From: Phytopythium helicoides | Lineage: Eukaryota; Oomycota; Peronosporomycetes; Pythiales; Pythiaceae | Direction: 5' to 3' | Assembly: GCA_024867545.1 (NCBI GenBank) | Contig: JANFNE010000028.1 | Location: forward strand, 62,001 to 126,000 | Length of the DNA: 64,000 nt | In this document: in pieces, positions 42,695-53,517 of the stretch | How positions within the stretch are numbered: position 1 is the first letter of the stretch | How the letters are laid out: each line of letters begins with the position of its first letter | Translations under genes and position numbers: made by a program | The notes under the pieces: generated by a model | What the model was told of the DNA's origin: nothing | The model's database searches: none | The model's input: only the letters and a program-made list of their open reading frames with translations

Positions 42695-44550
42695 ATGAAG
42701 AAGATAATCGACTTTCTGTCACTGTTGATGACTGCGCGCACTCCTCAGCCCAGTTCTTTTCCTCCGCTCCGTGACTCCCCACTCGATCGACTGTACCAGC
42801 CCAACCCGACTTTTCTACCTGGGGCCGCCAAGAAGCCCTTCGACGTCGTGATTGAGCCATCGATTGACTCGTCATTCAGAGGCATCGAGTGGGTCAAGGA
42901 CGATGAGCTGAACGCCAAACTGTTCGAAGTTGGCTTCAACGATTCTCGATTCACTACTCTGTCCGAGCTGATCGACACAGCGCTACCCTCGTGCGGTGGT
43001 ACGACACTAAAAAGCCTTGCGGTCAACGTCACAAAGCTGGATTCGATGGTCTGGGCAAATGACCGAGAGCACAAGGGCTTTACTCATCATGTGAGCTCCA
43101 GGATTGATAGTTGTTTGGAGACGGAGGGTAACACCTTTTTGTGTTTGTGTTTGTGGTCTAGGGTCCATGTGAGGCGTGGATCGACAACACAAGGGTCTAT
43201 AACTCGGGCGATTGTCTAGCCAGCAACGAAAAGTGGCCTGCAGAGATCAAGGTCAATTACTCTGTGTGCAAGGGGACTTGTTCCTTTCGGTTCTATTGGC
43301 TTTCAACCGATTCCGCACCCGAGTGGCACGCATATAGTAAGTCTTACTAGGGCATTTGTGTGGTTTGAGATGATAACCTAACACATCTCGTATTGCTTTG
43401 GCTTTACCTAGAGCAATGCACACTAATCACAACCGCTATCGCGAAGCCTTTCAAACCTACAAGAACCCCACATCTTCGAACCCCTATACCATCGAAGGAA
43501 ACTACGACAACTCCGCAGCACAACACACACCCAGTCAGCACGCCACAAATCAGCTTTTCTGGAAGTGGCAGCGACGAAGAAGACTTTTTACACTCAGATT
43601 CGAGCTACAGTCACACCAGCTACTCAAACGACCCCACCAATACAACGAACAACAAAAACAGCAGCAGCAACATTTCAAGTAAGCCAGGCGGTGTCGGAGC
43701 CAGTGATGACCAGCAAAAATCAGAAGCGAGTAAACTATCGTTAGAAGATGGCAGCCGGTACGATGGACGTGCTGTTCACCCGATATCTACAGCACTCGGA
43801 ATCGCATACAGCCATCCTCACCTCGGATTTCACCAAGATTCCAGCTCTGGAGTCTTCGAGGATGAAGCCTTAGAAGCAAATGATGCTTCAGGTGATGGTC
43901 CGGATCATGAGCAGCGCCAAAACAATTACAATGTGGGTTTGCCGGGAGCAAGTTCCTCCAACAAGCTTGATCAGCCCTTTCGCTGTGATGCTACGGCGGC
44001 TGGACCAATATTCGAAGCATACGGCAGTACTGCCAGCACGCTAGACCAGCAACCCAATACGACAATTGACGACGAACGCTCAATGGCATCAATTGGTAAG
44101 AAGAACTACCCAGTTCTAAAGTCCCATCAAAGCCCACAACTCGTTTATCTTAGCGAGAAACTCGATGGCGAGCAGTATCACCGCACCAGCGAGGAAGACA
44201 CGGAGACCTCTAGTGGTTATAGGTTTCCCCGCGATCTCTACAAGTCGTACGAGCAACAGCCATCTACTACCCAGGTTATTGGTCGCCGAGACACTGCTCA
44301 ACTACATGCTGACCCTCGGAGCGAACAAACTTTGGCCCACCTTCGCCCGCTGTTTTTCCAACCCAATCCATCGATGCAGCAACAACAAATGCCAGGAAGC
44401 TATTGGACCCTTGACCAAGAAAATACCAGTGGTGCTGCTGACGGCAGCGATCACATCCCCAACAACGAAAAGTTTGTGGCAGTCTATGGCGAGCTCTTTC
44501 CATACCAGTTGATGCTTCAACGCCAGCGCCGCGAGGTCATTCGAGAGTAG
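42695..44550 (+). CDS. Secreted six-cysteine protein with long disordered tail, paralogue S2
   Basis: Three exons: 42695-43090, 43162-43336 and 43412-44550, giving 569 residues. The frame reaches back to 42587 only through a GTG, so the ATG at 42695 (MKKIIDFLSLLMTARTPQ) is taken; its signal peptide is short and weak. The six-Cys domain reads PSCG, GPCEAW, DC, SVCKGTC, QC, with the same intron positions as S1 and S3. SIDSSFRGIEWVKDDELN near residue 50 matches SIDPAFEG/NIDSAFRG in the siblings. The tail of about 370 residues is Ser/Asn/Gln-rich, low complexity and disordered, ending RQRREVIRE. Confidence 0.75.
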
Positions 44551-45107
44551 AAGCTCCACCGAGTTCACACAGCGCAGTCAGGTAGCGATTTCAAGTTGTC
44601 GAGCTTTGGCTCAGGTAGTAGCGCGTCATAGGAATCAGACAGTGAGGTAGATATCTCAATTGTTGCTAACGTTACCGCAGCAGCACCGGGGCTGGCAACA
44701 ATCTGCTTAGTATCTCTTCTCGACAGATGGATTGGCCGATCCAAAGAGAATAAGATCAAGACAACTTCTCGCGTTGCAGATTGCTTTGTCTTCCAACATT
44801 TCACCTCCACAATCCATGTGGTTGTCGCTTCAGCATCTGGATGCATGGCAAATTCCAGCACGCTTGAGCTCTGGCACCAGCAGTTCCTCCAGTTGCAGCG
44901 AAATAAGATCCCATCGACGACCAACACTTCCTGGTCATGGGAGCGGCAACAAGGTTGCCTTATCACTGTTTCCTTTTTTTTCTTATGTCATCTCTGGCGT
45001 CAAAGCACCTCTTTTGGAGGCATCGCTCACCTTAGCAGCTCTTTCATTTCTAAACCCGCCAGCTCCTGCACAAGTGACCAGCTCCAACTCACAATTACTG
45101 TCGTTCC
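44551..45107. other. Between S2 and S3; possible small minus-strand frame
   Basis: A 557-bp gap. A minus-strand frame at 44565-44966 (133 codons) could be a small gene convergent with S2, but it has no signal peptide, domain or initiator that I can point to. The plus-strand frames here are equally plain. No membrane-family relic was found in this gap, unlike the one after S1. Confidence 0.4.
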
Positions 45108-46115
45108 ATGGCGCTCTCGATCGCTGTCTTCGCTATCACGGCGCCCATTGCGGCCATTTGGGGTAGTAGGAGCGCGATTCCGACGCCTGACGTCGGCGAC
45201 CACCTCGTGCAGTCGCCAGTGACTCACTATCACGAGCAGAACGCGACCTTCGACGCCATCGTGAACGCTTCGATCGATCCTGCTTTTGAAGGCAAGAACT
45301 GGTCCCTGGCGGCAGACATCAACGTCGACAACTTCAACTCAGCGATCGTACACTCTCGCTTCAAGAACCTCACTATGCTTATTGACACGGTTGTTCCAAG
45401 CTGTGGTAACTCTCGGCTCGACGGCCCCCGCGTCAATGTGAGCGCCATGAACTCGATGACGTGGCAAAATGATGTCGTGCACGAAGGGTTCGCTTATCAT
45501 GTAAGTAGTTACGGCTGGATTGCCTTCACAGCTTCTAATTGCCTTGCATCCGTTAGGGGCCGTGTGAGGGTTGGATAGATAACACTCTCGTCTTCAAGTA
45601 CGAGTGCTGTCGCCGTTCATTTCCCGGCTACCCAGCAAAAATCCCTATCGACTTTTCCAAATGCGAGGGAGATTGCCTGCTCAAGTTCTACTGGCTGACG
45701 CTTGATGACCCGTCGTGGGTCGTATTCAGTACGTGAATTTGTTTGTTGAGTTCTGAGCTTGCTTGCATGACGCTAGATGGTTGCTGTTTCAGAGCAATGT
45801 GTACCGATCGTCAACTTGAACGCGATGGAAAAGGCACTCAACACGGTTCAGAATCTCTACGAAGAATACAAGGCAGGACACAACGACTCCGTTTACGATC
45901 TCAACCAAACCTACAGTAATCACGATGTGAACTTCATCTCGACAGCCAACAGATCGACCACACACGCGTCCGTACTTGCAAGCGTGCACGCATTGAATGT
46001 GTCGCATCTGAGAGGCAACACAACCTGGGAGAAGATACCGACGAACTCCTCGGGAAACGAGACCGATGCGCCCGTCTTGATCACTCCAACCATTCTCACA
46101 CCTCCAGATGAGTGA
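45108..46115 (+). CDS. Secreted six-cysteine protein, paralogue S3 (short tail)
   Basis: Three exons: 45108-45500, 45557-45728 and 45793-46115, giving 295 residues. Signal peptide about 1-20 (MALSIAVFAITAPIAAIWGS). The Cys domain reads PSCG, GPCEGW, then an ECC pair, SKCEGDC, QC, so there is one extra Cys. Several N-glycosylation sites (NAT, NAS, NWS, NLT, NVS) fit an extracellular product. The tail is only about 105 residues, Asn/Thr-rich, and unlike the tails of S1 and S2. It lies 186 bp upstream of the intact membrane paralogue on the same strand. Confidence 0.78.
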
Positions 46116-46301
46116 TACAGACCAGCGCACATGCACTCACTCATTCATAGACAGGAATAGAGTAAGAGTAGAGCCACCACCGTAACGCAAATAGAGCTGG
46201 TGTGCTTTTTCGGTGCGACCAGAACTCTTCGTCAGGATTCGTCTTCGCTAATTTTGCTTTGCGTGTGCACAGTCATCATTATTCTACCTTTTTCGGTGGC
46301 G

Positions 46302-48216
46302 ATGGCGCCGCTATCGTCCCTACCTCGGGTTTTCGCCACTCGTCTCTCAAATGCATGGTTTGCTGTTCAGACTGAGCTAAATGGACACTACTCAGCCCAG
46401 CGACTTGTAGCTCTGCAAGCTTACACCAAGCACTACAACTTTGCTCGTTTGATAGGTATGATGATCCTCATGCCTCTTCCCTGTCTCGTTACGATCGTTG
46501 CTTTAGACATCATCCCGCTTGATTCTCCATCTCTTGGAGCAAGGAAAAATCTAGCATTCTGGATCCGGTCAACGATATTCAGTGGCATTCTAGCTGCCTC
46601 TTGCATCGTTATGTTTCTGCGTTCAATTCCTATGCTACAAATATCTACAAAGACTGCAATCATATCGACCATGCTCGTCGCGATTGGATCATCGTTGAGT
46701 GGCTACGCCCTTTCGCTTGCAATTGGTTTCCCGCTCCCTTTCAGCCTTGTGCTCGAGACACCAGCATGGGCCATTTTGATGGCGCTGACGTTAGGTATGG
46801 CGACATCAAAACAAGTTAAAGCCAATCCGTCGGCAAAGGCGTTGCTTACTGAGTGGATGGATATTGCCGGTCTCCAGAACTCGACGCTTTTTGTCTACTC
46901 CCTCTACAACTACGCATTTGTAAACCTTACCTCAACTTATGCACAAACTGCACTTTCAATAGCTATGCAGTTGTGCAAGATGCTTTTCAAGTATGCAGTC
47001 AATCGTCGCATCACTCAGCATCCGGACATCAAGGCGGAGGCAGTTATCTTCAATGTTGAGATCTCTCATGCCTTGTTTGTGACCTTTAGCATGAATAACG
47101 CCACGTCAATCCTCACTCTCGCTGTTTTGGTTCTTTTCGACTTTCTTCACGCCATTGTTACATATCACGAGGTCGCTAGCGCAGTTAGCCACGTTCGAGA
47201 TCTCGAAAAGGAGTTGGATAACCTTCAGTCAACTACCCCTACGGCGTCTTGGACGTCTCGTCAACCACGAACAGTAATCGCCAAAGCCACTGACATATTA
47301 GAACGTCGAGCTGCGTCCTTTCAAACAGTAATCACGGATACAGAAGCTTCGAACACTTCAAAGAAAGCGATTATTGTTGTCAAAAGTTCGCCATTCGTGA
47401 AGCTGCACAAACTAAGATTGAAGAAGATTGCTAAAGTCACAATTGATTTGCCTCGTCGTCAAAAAATTGCTCCTCACAAACCAACCTTGCAACAGGTTAC
47501 CACAATATCAGCCACATCAAAACCACAGCAGTTCCGAATGGACGAGCAGTGGCGAGCAATCGATCGAAATCTCGACACATTCAGCCAAATGATGCCTTCT
47601 GGAAAGGACACTCGGAGCCTTATCAAAGTCCAAGATTTGTACGTCGAGCGTGTCCTTGCTCTGCTTCACATGACCGAGTTCGCAGTGCTTACTGAATTTG
47701 TCGAATTCATCGTCCCCGTGATATACAGTACGTGGGCTCATATCTTGGATTTGTGGGTACTTGCTGAACTAGATCGTTGTGCAGCCATGTATGTAGCCTT
47801 CGCCGTGTTTCTCCCCAACAACGCATACTATCCACAGCTGCTTCCATACAGTATAGGAGCGAGCCCTACTGCGAACACATCTCATTCTCAGAATGGCATG
47901 CCGCCTGCATTCGCGCGCACCCTGACGTATTCCCTCATCGAGCTCATTTCACTCTTCCGCTTAGACTGGATGTTGCGGCGACGCCTCGACTTCTCGCCCA
48001 TCTCACAGCTTGCATTTCGCCTCGAGTCTCAGTGGCGTTCTATCCACGCAGGGCTCATTTTGTACGTCACTTACATCATTGAGTCGACCCTCGAGCATCA
48101 TGGTGAGATTTGCTTTTCAGACGAACTTTGCTCAAGAACGTGTCGAATTGACTCGATGTATATTCGTAGGAACGGATTACAGCTTCAAATTTGCGTGGCT
48201 TCACAAGACCAAGTAG
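46302..48216 (+). CDS. Multi-pass membrane protein, oomycete family (intact paralogue M3)
   Basis: Three exons: 46302-47727, 47785-48102 and 48170-48216, giving 596 residues. Both introns happen to be open in frame, so an unspliced reading runs on into the next gene; splicing is supported by the ending GTDYSFKFAWLHKTK*, which matches the third exon of the gene at 2664-4473, and by identical intron positions and phases. The start at 46302 is the first ATG; the frame above it opens with GTG. About 8-10 hydrophobic spans, a basic Ser/Thr-rich loop near 335-440, and a conserved TEFVEFIVPVIY before intron 1. Function is unknown. Confidence 0.8.
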
Positions 48217-48272
48217 ACGGTTTCCGCTCACCAAGCGCCGTGGAATTGATAATTTGGGCAGAGGGTCTCGCA

Positions 48273-49679
48273 ATGACATCAGTGGTTGGAAGGCGTGTCC
48301 GCGTCTTCTGGGAGGGTGAAGGAGAATGGTTTGAGGGAGTTGTGGTCGAAGTCTCGTCTGAAAGCGGGTATTTCGTCAAGTACGACGACGGAGAAGAGCA
48401 ATGGGAGCAGCCAGGAGATGGTCTGCTACTGCTACCTAGTGATCCATCAGATAGTATCTGTAGCTACGACGAGGACACTGAAATGGATGCTCAGGCTGTT
48501 GCTGCGTCTCCTTCCTATTCTCAACAGGAGTTTGAGCACGAAGACAAAACTGAAGATGATGGTGTGACGGCAAATCACGACGAAGAATTTGGATCGCCAC
48601 CACAGCATAAGCAGTACGCATCAAAAGCAGTGCCAGAGACTAGTGTGCCGGAGCCTACTCGACAGGAAACAGGGAGTCATTCGGGAGCGAGGCCTGGTCC
48701 GGCTCCACGGGCACTAAGAGGTGGATCAGCGCCATTCTTCCGCGACAAGGAGACTTTGCAAGAGATGAAGCGCACACTCGACAACGAGAAACGCGAATTG
48801 ATACACGTCCATGCTACTCTCAAAAGGCAGCATGAAGATCGACAGCGCGAGTCGTCCGAGCTGAAGCGGGAGCTAACTCAGCTCAAGGCGCAGGTTTCGG
48901 TTGCGAGTGCTCTTTATTTTCCGGCATCAAATGAATCTTCTGCCGCAACAAAACCAGCAACTGCAATCCATTGGAAGCAGAAGGTGCTAGATATGAAGCT
49001 CGACAACGAGCAACTTCAGCACGAGATCGTGGTGCTGAAGACAGCTTGCCAGGAGCAGAAACGGCGCGTAAGCGAAACTACAGAGCGCGTCGAAAAACTC
49101 CGAGCCACAATAGAACGAGTGCCGAAACGTGAGCTGCTTACACTAGGGGATCTTCAGGTGGAGATAGCTCAGCTGTTGCAACAAAAGAGAGACCTCGAAG
49201 CCACAGTCGCAAAGTCAGCCCGCACGACTACAAAAGCAAATGCTCTAAAGACTCGTCAAATGAACGATAACGATAGCGACGGTGTTACAAGTCGTACAGA
49301 GATTGAGAAACAGCTCGCTAGTCTTGAGATATCGGTGACGCAGAGCCAAGAGGAGACGCGTACCTGGAAAATTCGCCTCGAGTGCGAGCGTGCAAAGCTG
49401 CAGCCGATGCGAGAACGATTGACAAGTCTTCGATCGGAGCTGCTTCGTTTTCACTCTGGCGAAAAGGGAAAGAGAAGCGTTCTACTGCGCAGTCTCTTCC
49501 TACGACTCGATAGGGATGGCGACGGTCTTGTAGACCGTGGCGCGGCTTTAGAATCCTTTGAGCTCCTGCTCGGGTCTAGATCTCCGAACGCTGCGAAACA
49601 GGTGGGTGACTCTGAAGTTGGAATGACTTTCGAGCAGTTTGCCGACGCGTTTCAAGCGTTTGCGAGCGAGGCGACGTAA
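48273..49679 (+). CDS. Tudor-like, coiled-coil and EF-hand-like protein
   Basis: Single exon, 468 residues, starting at the ATG at 48273 (MTSVVGRRVRVFWEGEGEWF), only 56 bp after the stop of the membrane gene and in the same frame. Residues about 4-45 form a Tudor/PWWP-like beta barrel pattern (RVRVFWEGEGEWFEG ... YFVKYDDGEEQWE). Residues 60-150 are acidic and disordered. Heptad-rich coiled coil follows at about 155-400. An EF-hand-like loop DRDGDGLVDRGA lies near 415; it has the Asp ligands at positions 1, 3, 5 and 9 but Ala instead of Glu at 12, so calcium binding may be weak. A chromatin- or centrosome-type adaptor is possible; the family is not recognised. Confidence 0.75.
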   Translation: MTSVVGRRVRVFWEGEGEWFEGVVVEVSSESGYFVKYDDGEEQWEQPGDGLLLLPSDPSDSICSYDEDTEMDAQAVAASPSYSQQEFEHEDKTEDDGVTANHDEEFGSPPQHKQYASKAVPETSVPEPTRQETGSHSGARPGPAPRALRGGSAPFFRDKETLQEMKRTLDNEKRELIHVHATLKRQHEDRQRESSELKRELTQLKAQVSVASALYFPASNESSAATKPATAIHWKQKVLDMKLDNEQLQHEIVVLKTACQEQKRRVSETTERVEKLRATIERVPKRELLTLGDLQVEIAQLLQQKRDLEATVAKSARTTTKANALKTRQMNDNDSDGVTSRTEIEKQLASLEISVTQSQEETRTWKIRLECERAKLQPMRERLTSLRSELLRFHSGEKGKRSVLLRSLFLRLDRDGDGLVDRGAALESFELLLGSRSPNAAKQVGDSEVGMTFEQFADAFQAFASEAT

Positions 49680-49878
49680 ATCAGGAATCAACGGCAAAGC
49701 AATGTTGGTCATTTCCATTCTGTGCACTCAGTTGCGTACCTTCGCGCACATCATCTGGAGATCGTCATTTAATGAGCTTATACTGGTCACCATCAATGAA
49801 GACGGACACGAAGTCATCCATTTTATTGCGTCTCTGTCACTACTACCTGACGACGGAACCCAACGAATGTATCGTCCC

Positions 49879-51698
49879 TTACTTGGTCTGCAGCACGCCG
49901 GCTGCGATGAGCTTCTCGATCTTGGCCATGATGCCTGGGTTCTGAAGGTGGCGCTGTGCCGCCATAGGGTCCGTCTGAAAGTCGTTGAGCACATTCTGCA
50001 TGACCGGGTCGCGCAGGATCGCCTGAATCTCTGGGTCAGCAAGGCCGTGCGCCGCACGCTCCTCGTCCGTCTCGCCGCTCTGAATCTTGTACATGACATT
50101 GCGGATACCATCCTTGCACTCCTGGTTGTTGGGGTCAATCTGCAGGCCCTTCTCGTAGCTCTCACGCGCCTTGTGGTACTCCTTCATGAACATCTGGATA
50201 GCACCCATACGCGAGTATGCCTTGACGTACTTGGGGTCGAGCTCAATAGCCTTTCTCGCAGTCCTTCTTCGCCTCCACGAACGACGTCAGCTTCGTGTAC
50301 GCAGCCGCGCGGTTCGCGTAGTACACAGCACTCGTCGGGTCGCGCTTGATGGCCTCCGAGTAGCGCTCCACGGCCTTCGGGAAGTCGCCAGCCTTGAAGA
50401 ACTCGTTGCCTTCGTTCTTTGCCTCCAGTGCCTTCTCGGGGTCAATGTACGCCAGTTCCTTGGCCTTGCGCAGCTTGACTTGCAGAGCCTTGACCTTCTT
50501 CTCAACATCCTTGGTGCGGTTCTCCACCTGCGCAGCCTCGTACATGTCGATGGCAGCCTCCAGATTCTCCTGCGTCTCACCCTTCTTCAGGTGGGCGTTG
50601 CCGATGCGAACGTACGCCTTGGCGATGAGCGCGTAGTCGGCGCGGTTCGCGCGACCCACCTCAATAGCCTTCCTGTGTTCATTGATGTCAGCAACTATTA
50701 GCGTTGTACACCACAATATTCGCAGGTATCCATTGCGGCACGTACTTGCAGTCGCTAATGCACTCTTCGTAGTCGCCCATCTCGAGGCGCACAGCAGCGC
50801 GGTTGCTCAAGTAAGACATGTTGGTGGCGTCCTTCTCGATGGCCTCGTTGTAGCACTCGATGGCCTCGGCGAACTTTTTCTGCTTGTAGAGTGCGTTGCC
50901 GCGCTGCTTGGCGTCCTCGGCGGCCTTCTTGGCGGCACGCTCGGCAAGCTCCTCCTCTGTAAGGTCCTCGTCCATGGGTTCCGGCTCGGGCGTCTTGGGT
51001 CGCTCGGGCTCCTTGGGCTTGCTCTGCGTTGGTGCGGGCGGTTGCTCGTCGGCCTCCTCATCCATAGCAGCGCTGAAGCCCATGAGCTCTCCGAGCACCG
51101 TCATGACGCGCGGGTCCTGCAGGTGCAGGTTGATCTTGGACGGGTCCCGCTGGATCTCCGATAGCTTCTGCACAAACTCGGGGTCACTCAGCAGCGGCGA
51201 GAGGCGCGGGTTGGTGGCGATCTTGCCGAACATGTCGGGTCCGAAGGCGTTGGCGAACGGGTTGAACTGGCTCTGCGCCGCCGCGGCCTGCTGCGCGCGC
51301 TGCGCGTCCGCGGCGCCGCTGGCGCACGCCGCGTTGCCGGGCTCGACCTGCAGCCCGGCGTTGTAGGCGGCCACGGCCTCGTCGTAGCGGCGCAGCGCGT
51401 GCAGCGCGGCTCCCTTGCGCGCGTATCCCTTGGCCCAGTCGCCCTTGGCCTTGATGCAGGCCTCGGCGTCCTCAAGCGCGTGCGCCGCGTCGTCCATCGA
51501 CAGGTACGCGGCCGAGCGGTTCGAGTAGAAGACGTGGTCCGTCGGGTCGAGCGCGATCGCCTGCGTGTAGCAGTCCACGGCCTCCTGCGCGTTGCCCGCG
51601 CTCAGCGCCTGCGTTGCCCTTGGCCTTCCACTGATCGCAGGCGGTTAGAGAGCGGCCTCCAGAGCGAGCAGGGCGACGTCACGCACCTCGGCGGCCAT
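49879..51698 (-). CDS. STI1: STI1/HOP, Hsp70-Hsp90 organising co-chaperone (two one-base frame breaks)
   Basis: Exon 1 51698-51687 encodes MAAE; intron 51686-51631; exon 2 51630-50746; intron 50745-50673 (ending ACACAG); exon 3 50672-49879. HOP hands client proteins from Hsp70 to Hsp90. Layout: TPR1 with the carboxylate-clamp residues (KGN ... YSNRSAAY ... KGYARK), a DP1/STI1 motif (NPRLSPLLSDPEFVQKL), an acidic/Pro linker, TPR2A (KQRGNALYKQKKF), TPR2B (EGNEFFKAGDF), then DP2 ending GIMAKIEKLIAAGVLQTK. The frame breaks at about 51608 (+1, in a GG) and 50252 (+1, in AAA); TPR helices continue perfectly across both. No stops otherwise. Sequence error is the likely cause for such a conserved gene. 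Confidence 0.92.
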
Positions 51699-52063
51699 GA
51701 TCGGCGGGTTGCTCGCAGCCTGTCGCTTTGACTTGAGTTGGCTATCTGCGGAATGGCCGAGGGGCAACCGGGTCAAATTGAAGGCTCGGAAGGTTCCAGG
51801 CGGAGAACCTGCGATAACGCATGTCGTTACGTGGCAAGCGTTGGAATTCGGTATCGGAAGTAGTATGGTAGATATAGATTTGTAGAGGAAGTAACACGAA
51901 CATTCCAGATCTTCCTGGTCGAAAAGACGTTAGGAACACCAGGCCGGATACGGGTAGTTAGACCACATGTAGCCATGTAGCCATCCTCGCAGTCCGACAA
52001 CTTCAACTTCTCGACCAACGACCATCATGCGCGTCGTATTGTATGTATACCATTTTGTATCGT
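51699..52063. other. Intergenic, no gene seen
   Basis: About 365 bp between the STI1 start and the end of a small minus-strand gene. It should hold the STI1 promoter. No convincing initiator match was seen. Confidence 0.5.
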
Positions 52064-52382
52064 CTAACTCTCCTCCCGCGAGCCCTCTCCAGCCTGCTTC
52101 CCGTACTCGCACTGCCCTGCGATCTCGATTGCCGTCATGGGCTGGACGAGTCGCGACGGCGTTGTTGGCTCTCGACTGCGGCACAGAAATTAGCTTCATC
52201 TTTTCGCGCACGACAAACCCTAGGACAACACACCTGACTTCGTGGAAGAGCTTCTGCTCCTTGGTAATGATTCCGACCTCACCGCCAAGCAGGTCCCTCG
52301 TACCCCGGTCCAGCAAGTGACAAATCTTACGCTTCTGGGTTGGGCTGCTGTCTACTTGCACTGCACAAACCACAAATACCAT
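52064..52382 (-). CDS. Small two-exon hypothetical protein
   Basis: Exons 52382-52234 and 52175-52064 join across a 58-bp GT-AG intron (GTGTGT...GCCGCAG, with a GCTAAT branch-like site) to give 86 residues ending QAGEGSREES. Exon 1 includes KRKICHLLDRGTRDLLGGE, and exon 2 TAIEIAGQCEY. The frame continuity across a good intron is the main evidence. An upstream exon beginning ATGGCGATG near 52420 is possible. No family was recognised. Confidence 0.4.
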
Positions 52383-52536
52383 TAGATACTCGCAAAGCGT
52401 ACACTAACATCGCCATCTTGTCTCACAGCTTGGGATCGAGGAGAACACGCTTCGGTCATCTGCTCGAGCGCGTCGGTGTGCTCGCTCCGGTGTCTCGTGG
52501 GTCGTGAGCTCGCGCTTCCGCGTTCCAGGCGACACA

Positions 52537-52845
52537 TCAGATGCCTGTTGGTGTTAGCTCCTCATCTACTTTGTCGCTCGCACTCAAAGTCGATCCTTCT
52601 ATAGCGGCGTCAGCAACTGGTAGTATATGCGCGCCTAAGTGTCCAGGTGGGGGCTGTTGGTACTCGACTTTCCACCACGGCACGTCGCCACCAGGGGTTG
52701 CTTTCTGCGCCTCCTGTGCTTGGTTTTGTATACTTGAGTCCAGAGTACTAGAAGACGCACGAGCTGATTCTCCTTCGATCCGTAGCATCAAGCGCTTCTT
52801 TCTCGAACCAGTCATTCCAAACCCTTTCCTTGCCCTTCGCGTCAT
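52537..52845 (-). CDS. Small hypothetical protein, 102 residues
   Basis: The start at 52845 (MTRRARKGFGMTGSRKKR) follows a near-perfect oomycete initiator 47 nt upstream, which favours this start over the longer frame from 52995. The protein has a basic N-terminus, a Ser/Gln-rich middle, and a Pro/Trp block GGDVPWWKVEYQQPPPG. The basic start could be a nuclear or mitochondrial signal. The plus strand also has a frame of similar length over the same bases but without an initiator. Confidence 0.45.
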   Translation of the reverse strand: MTRRARKGFGMTGSRKKRLMLRIEGESARASSSTLDSSIQNQAQEAQKATPGGDVPWWKVEYQQPPPGHLGAHILPVADAAIEGSTLSASDKVDEELTPTGI

Positions 52846-52891
52846 TGACGCGGCGGAGGGTCTGCTGGTAAGCGCACTCCCTGAGCTATCC

Positions 52892-52905
52892 GAATTGAAA
52901 AGTGA
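52892..52905 (-). promoter_or_regulatory. Oomycete initiator upstream of the small gene at 52537-52845
   Basis: On the minus strand the site reads TCACTTTTCAATTC, one base from the initiator at 19013-19026. It is 47 nt before the ATG at 52845. Confidence 0.55.
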
Positions 52906-53070
52906 CACCACAGGTGCCGTCAAACCCGGCAAAGACGAGAGACATGGTCTGCAGTCTTCTCGTTCGATGTTCCTGCCGAGTTTCATTCGTCGCAACCTCA
53001 GGTTCTAAAGCGCTGTCCATCGAGTAGAGAGAATCGAGGCGCCCAGTGCGGCGAGAGAGCGCGCAGAGTG

Positions 53071-53517
53071 CTAGAGCGACGCGTCCGGTCCGTCTACTCG
53101 GACTCGCCTTTTCAACCAAAGCGGTGCGACCCTGCCAGCTTTGCTTGGAATCTCACTCAGGACGAATGCCCGCAATGGCAGCCCTTGAAGCACTTGCGTC
53201 TCGGTGAGAAGATTTGAGAATGCAGCGACGCCTCTTTTTCCTCGTTGAACCTGCCCACAATGAGAGGAGTCGCATGGCGCCACAGCCGTGCAGCCCAACT
53301 TTGCGCAAGTAGTTGCAGCGCTATACTTATCCAAAGACAACGCTGTGAACCGGCCTTCGGGCATATATAACGTCCAACGCTCGGATCGTTGAGCGTGGTT
53401 GCCAACTGACTTGAGCAGCGTCCAGACCAAGCGGTTGGAGAGCGAGAAATCTAGCGCGGACTTTGTCACAGGATTGTGAACTGTACGCGGCACGGACATC
53501 ACAGTTGATAGCACCAT
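53071..53517 (-). CDS. Possible small minus-strand gene overlapping the next gene's start
   Basis: An open frame of 148 codons from an ATG at 53517, with another at 53499. Its ATG overlaps the plus-strand ATG at 53516 (they share CATG), so the two could not both be full-length without overlapping 5' UTRs. Composition is not obviously low complexity, but I see no domain, signal or initiator. It may be chance. Confidence 0.2.
   Translation of the reverse strand: MVLSTVMSVPRTVHNPVTKSALDFSLSNRLVWTLLKSVGNHAQRSERWTLYMPEGRFTALSLDKYSAATTCAKLGCTAVAPCDSSHCGQVQRGKRGVAAFSNLLTETQVLQGLPLRAFVLSEIPSKAGRVAPLWLKRRVRVDGPDASL

Noticed and set aside
46200..49679. A single 1,159-codon protein fusing membrane and Tudor/EF-hand parts
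   Set aside because: The two introns and the C-terminal exon match the paralogue at 2664-4473, placing a stop at 48216; a separate ATG follows at 48273. The leading GTG is not a start.
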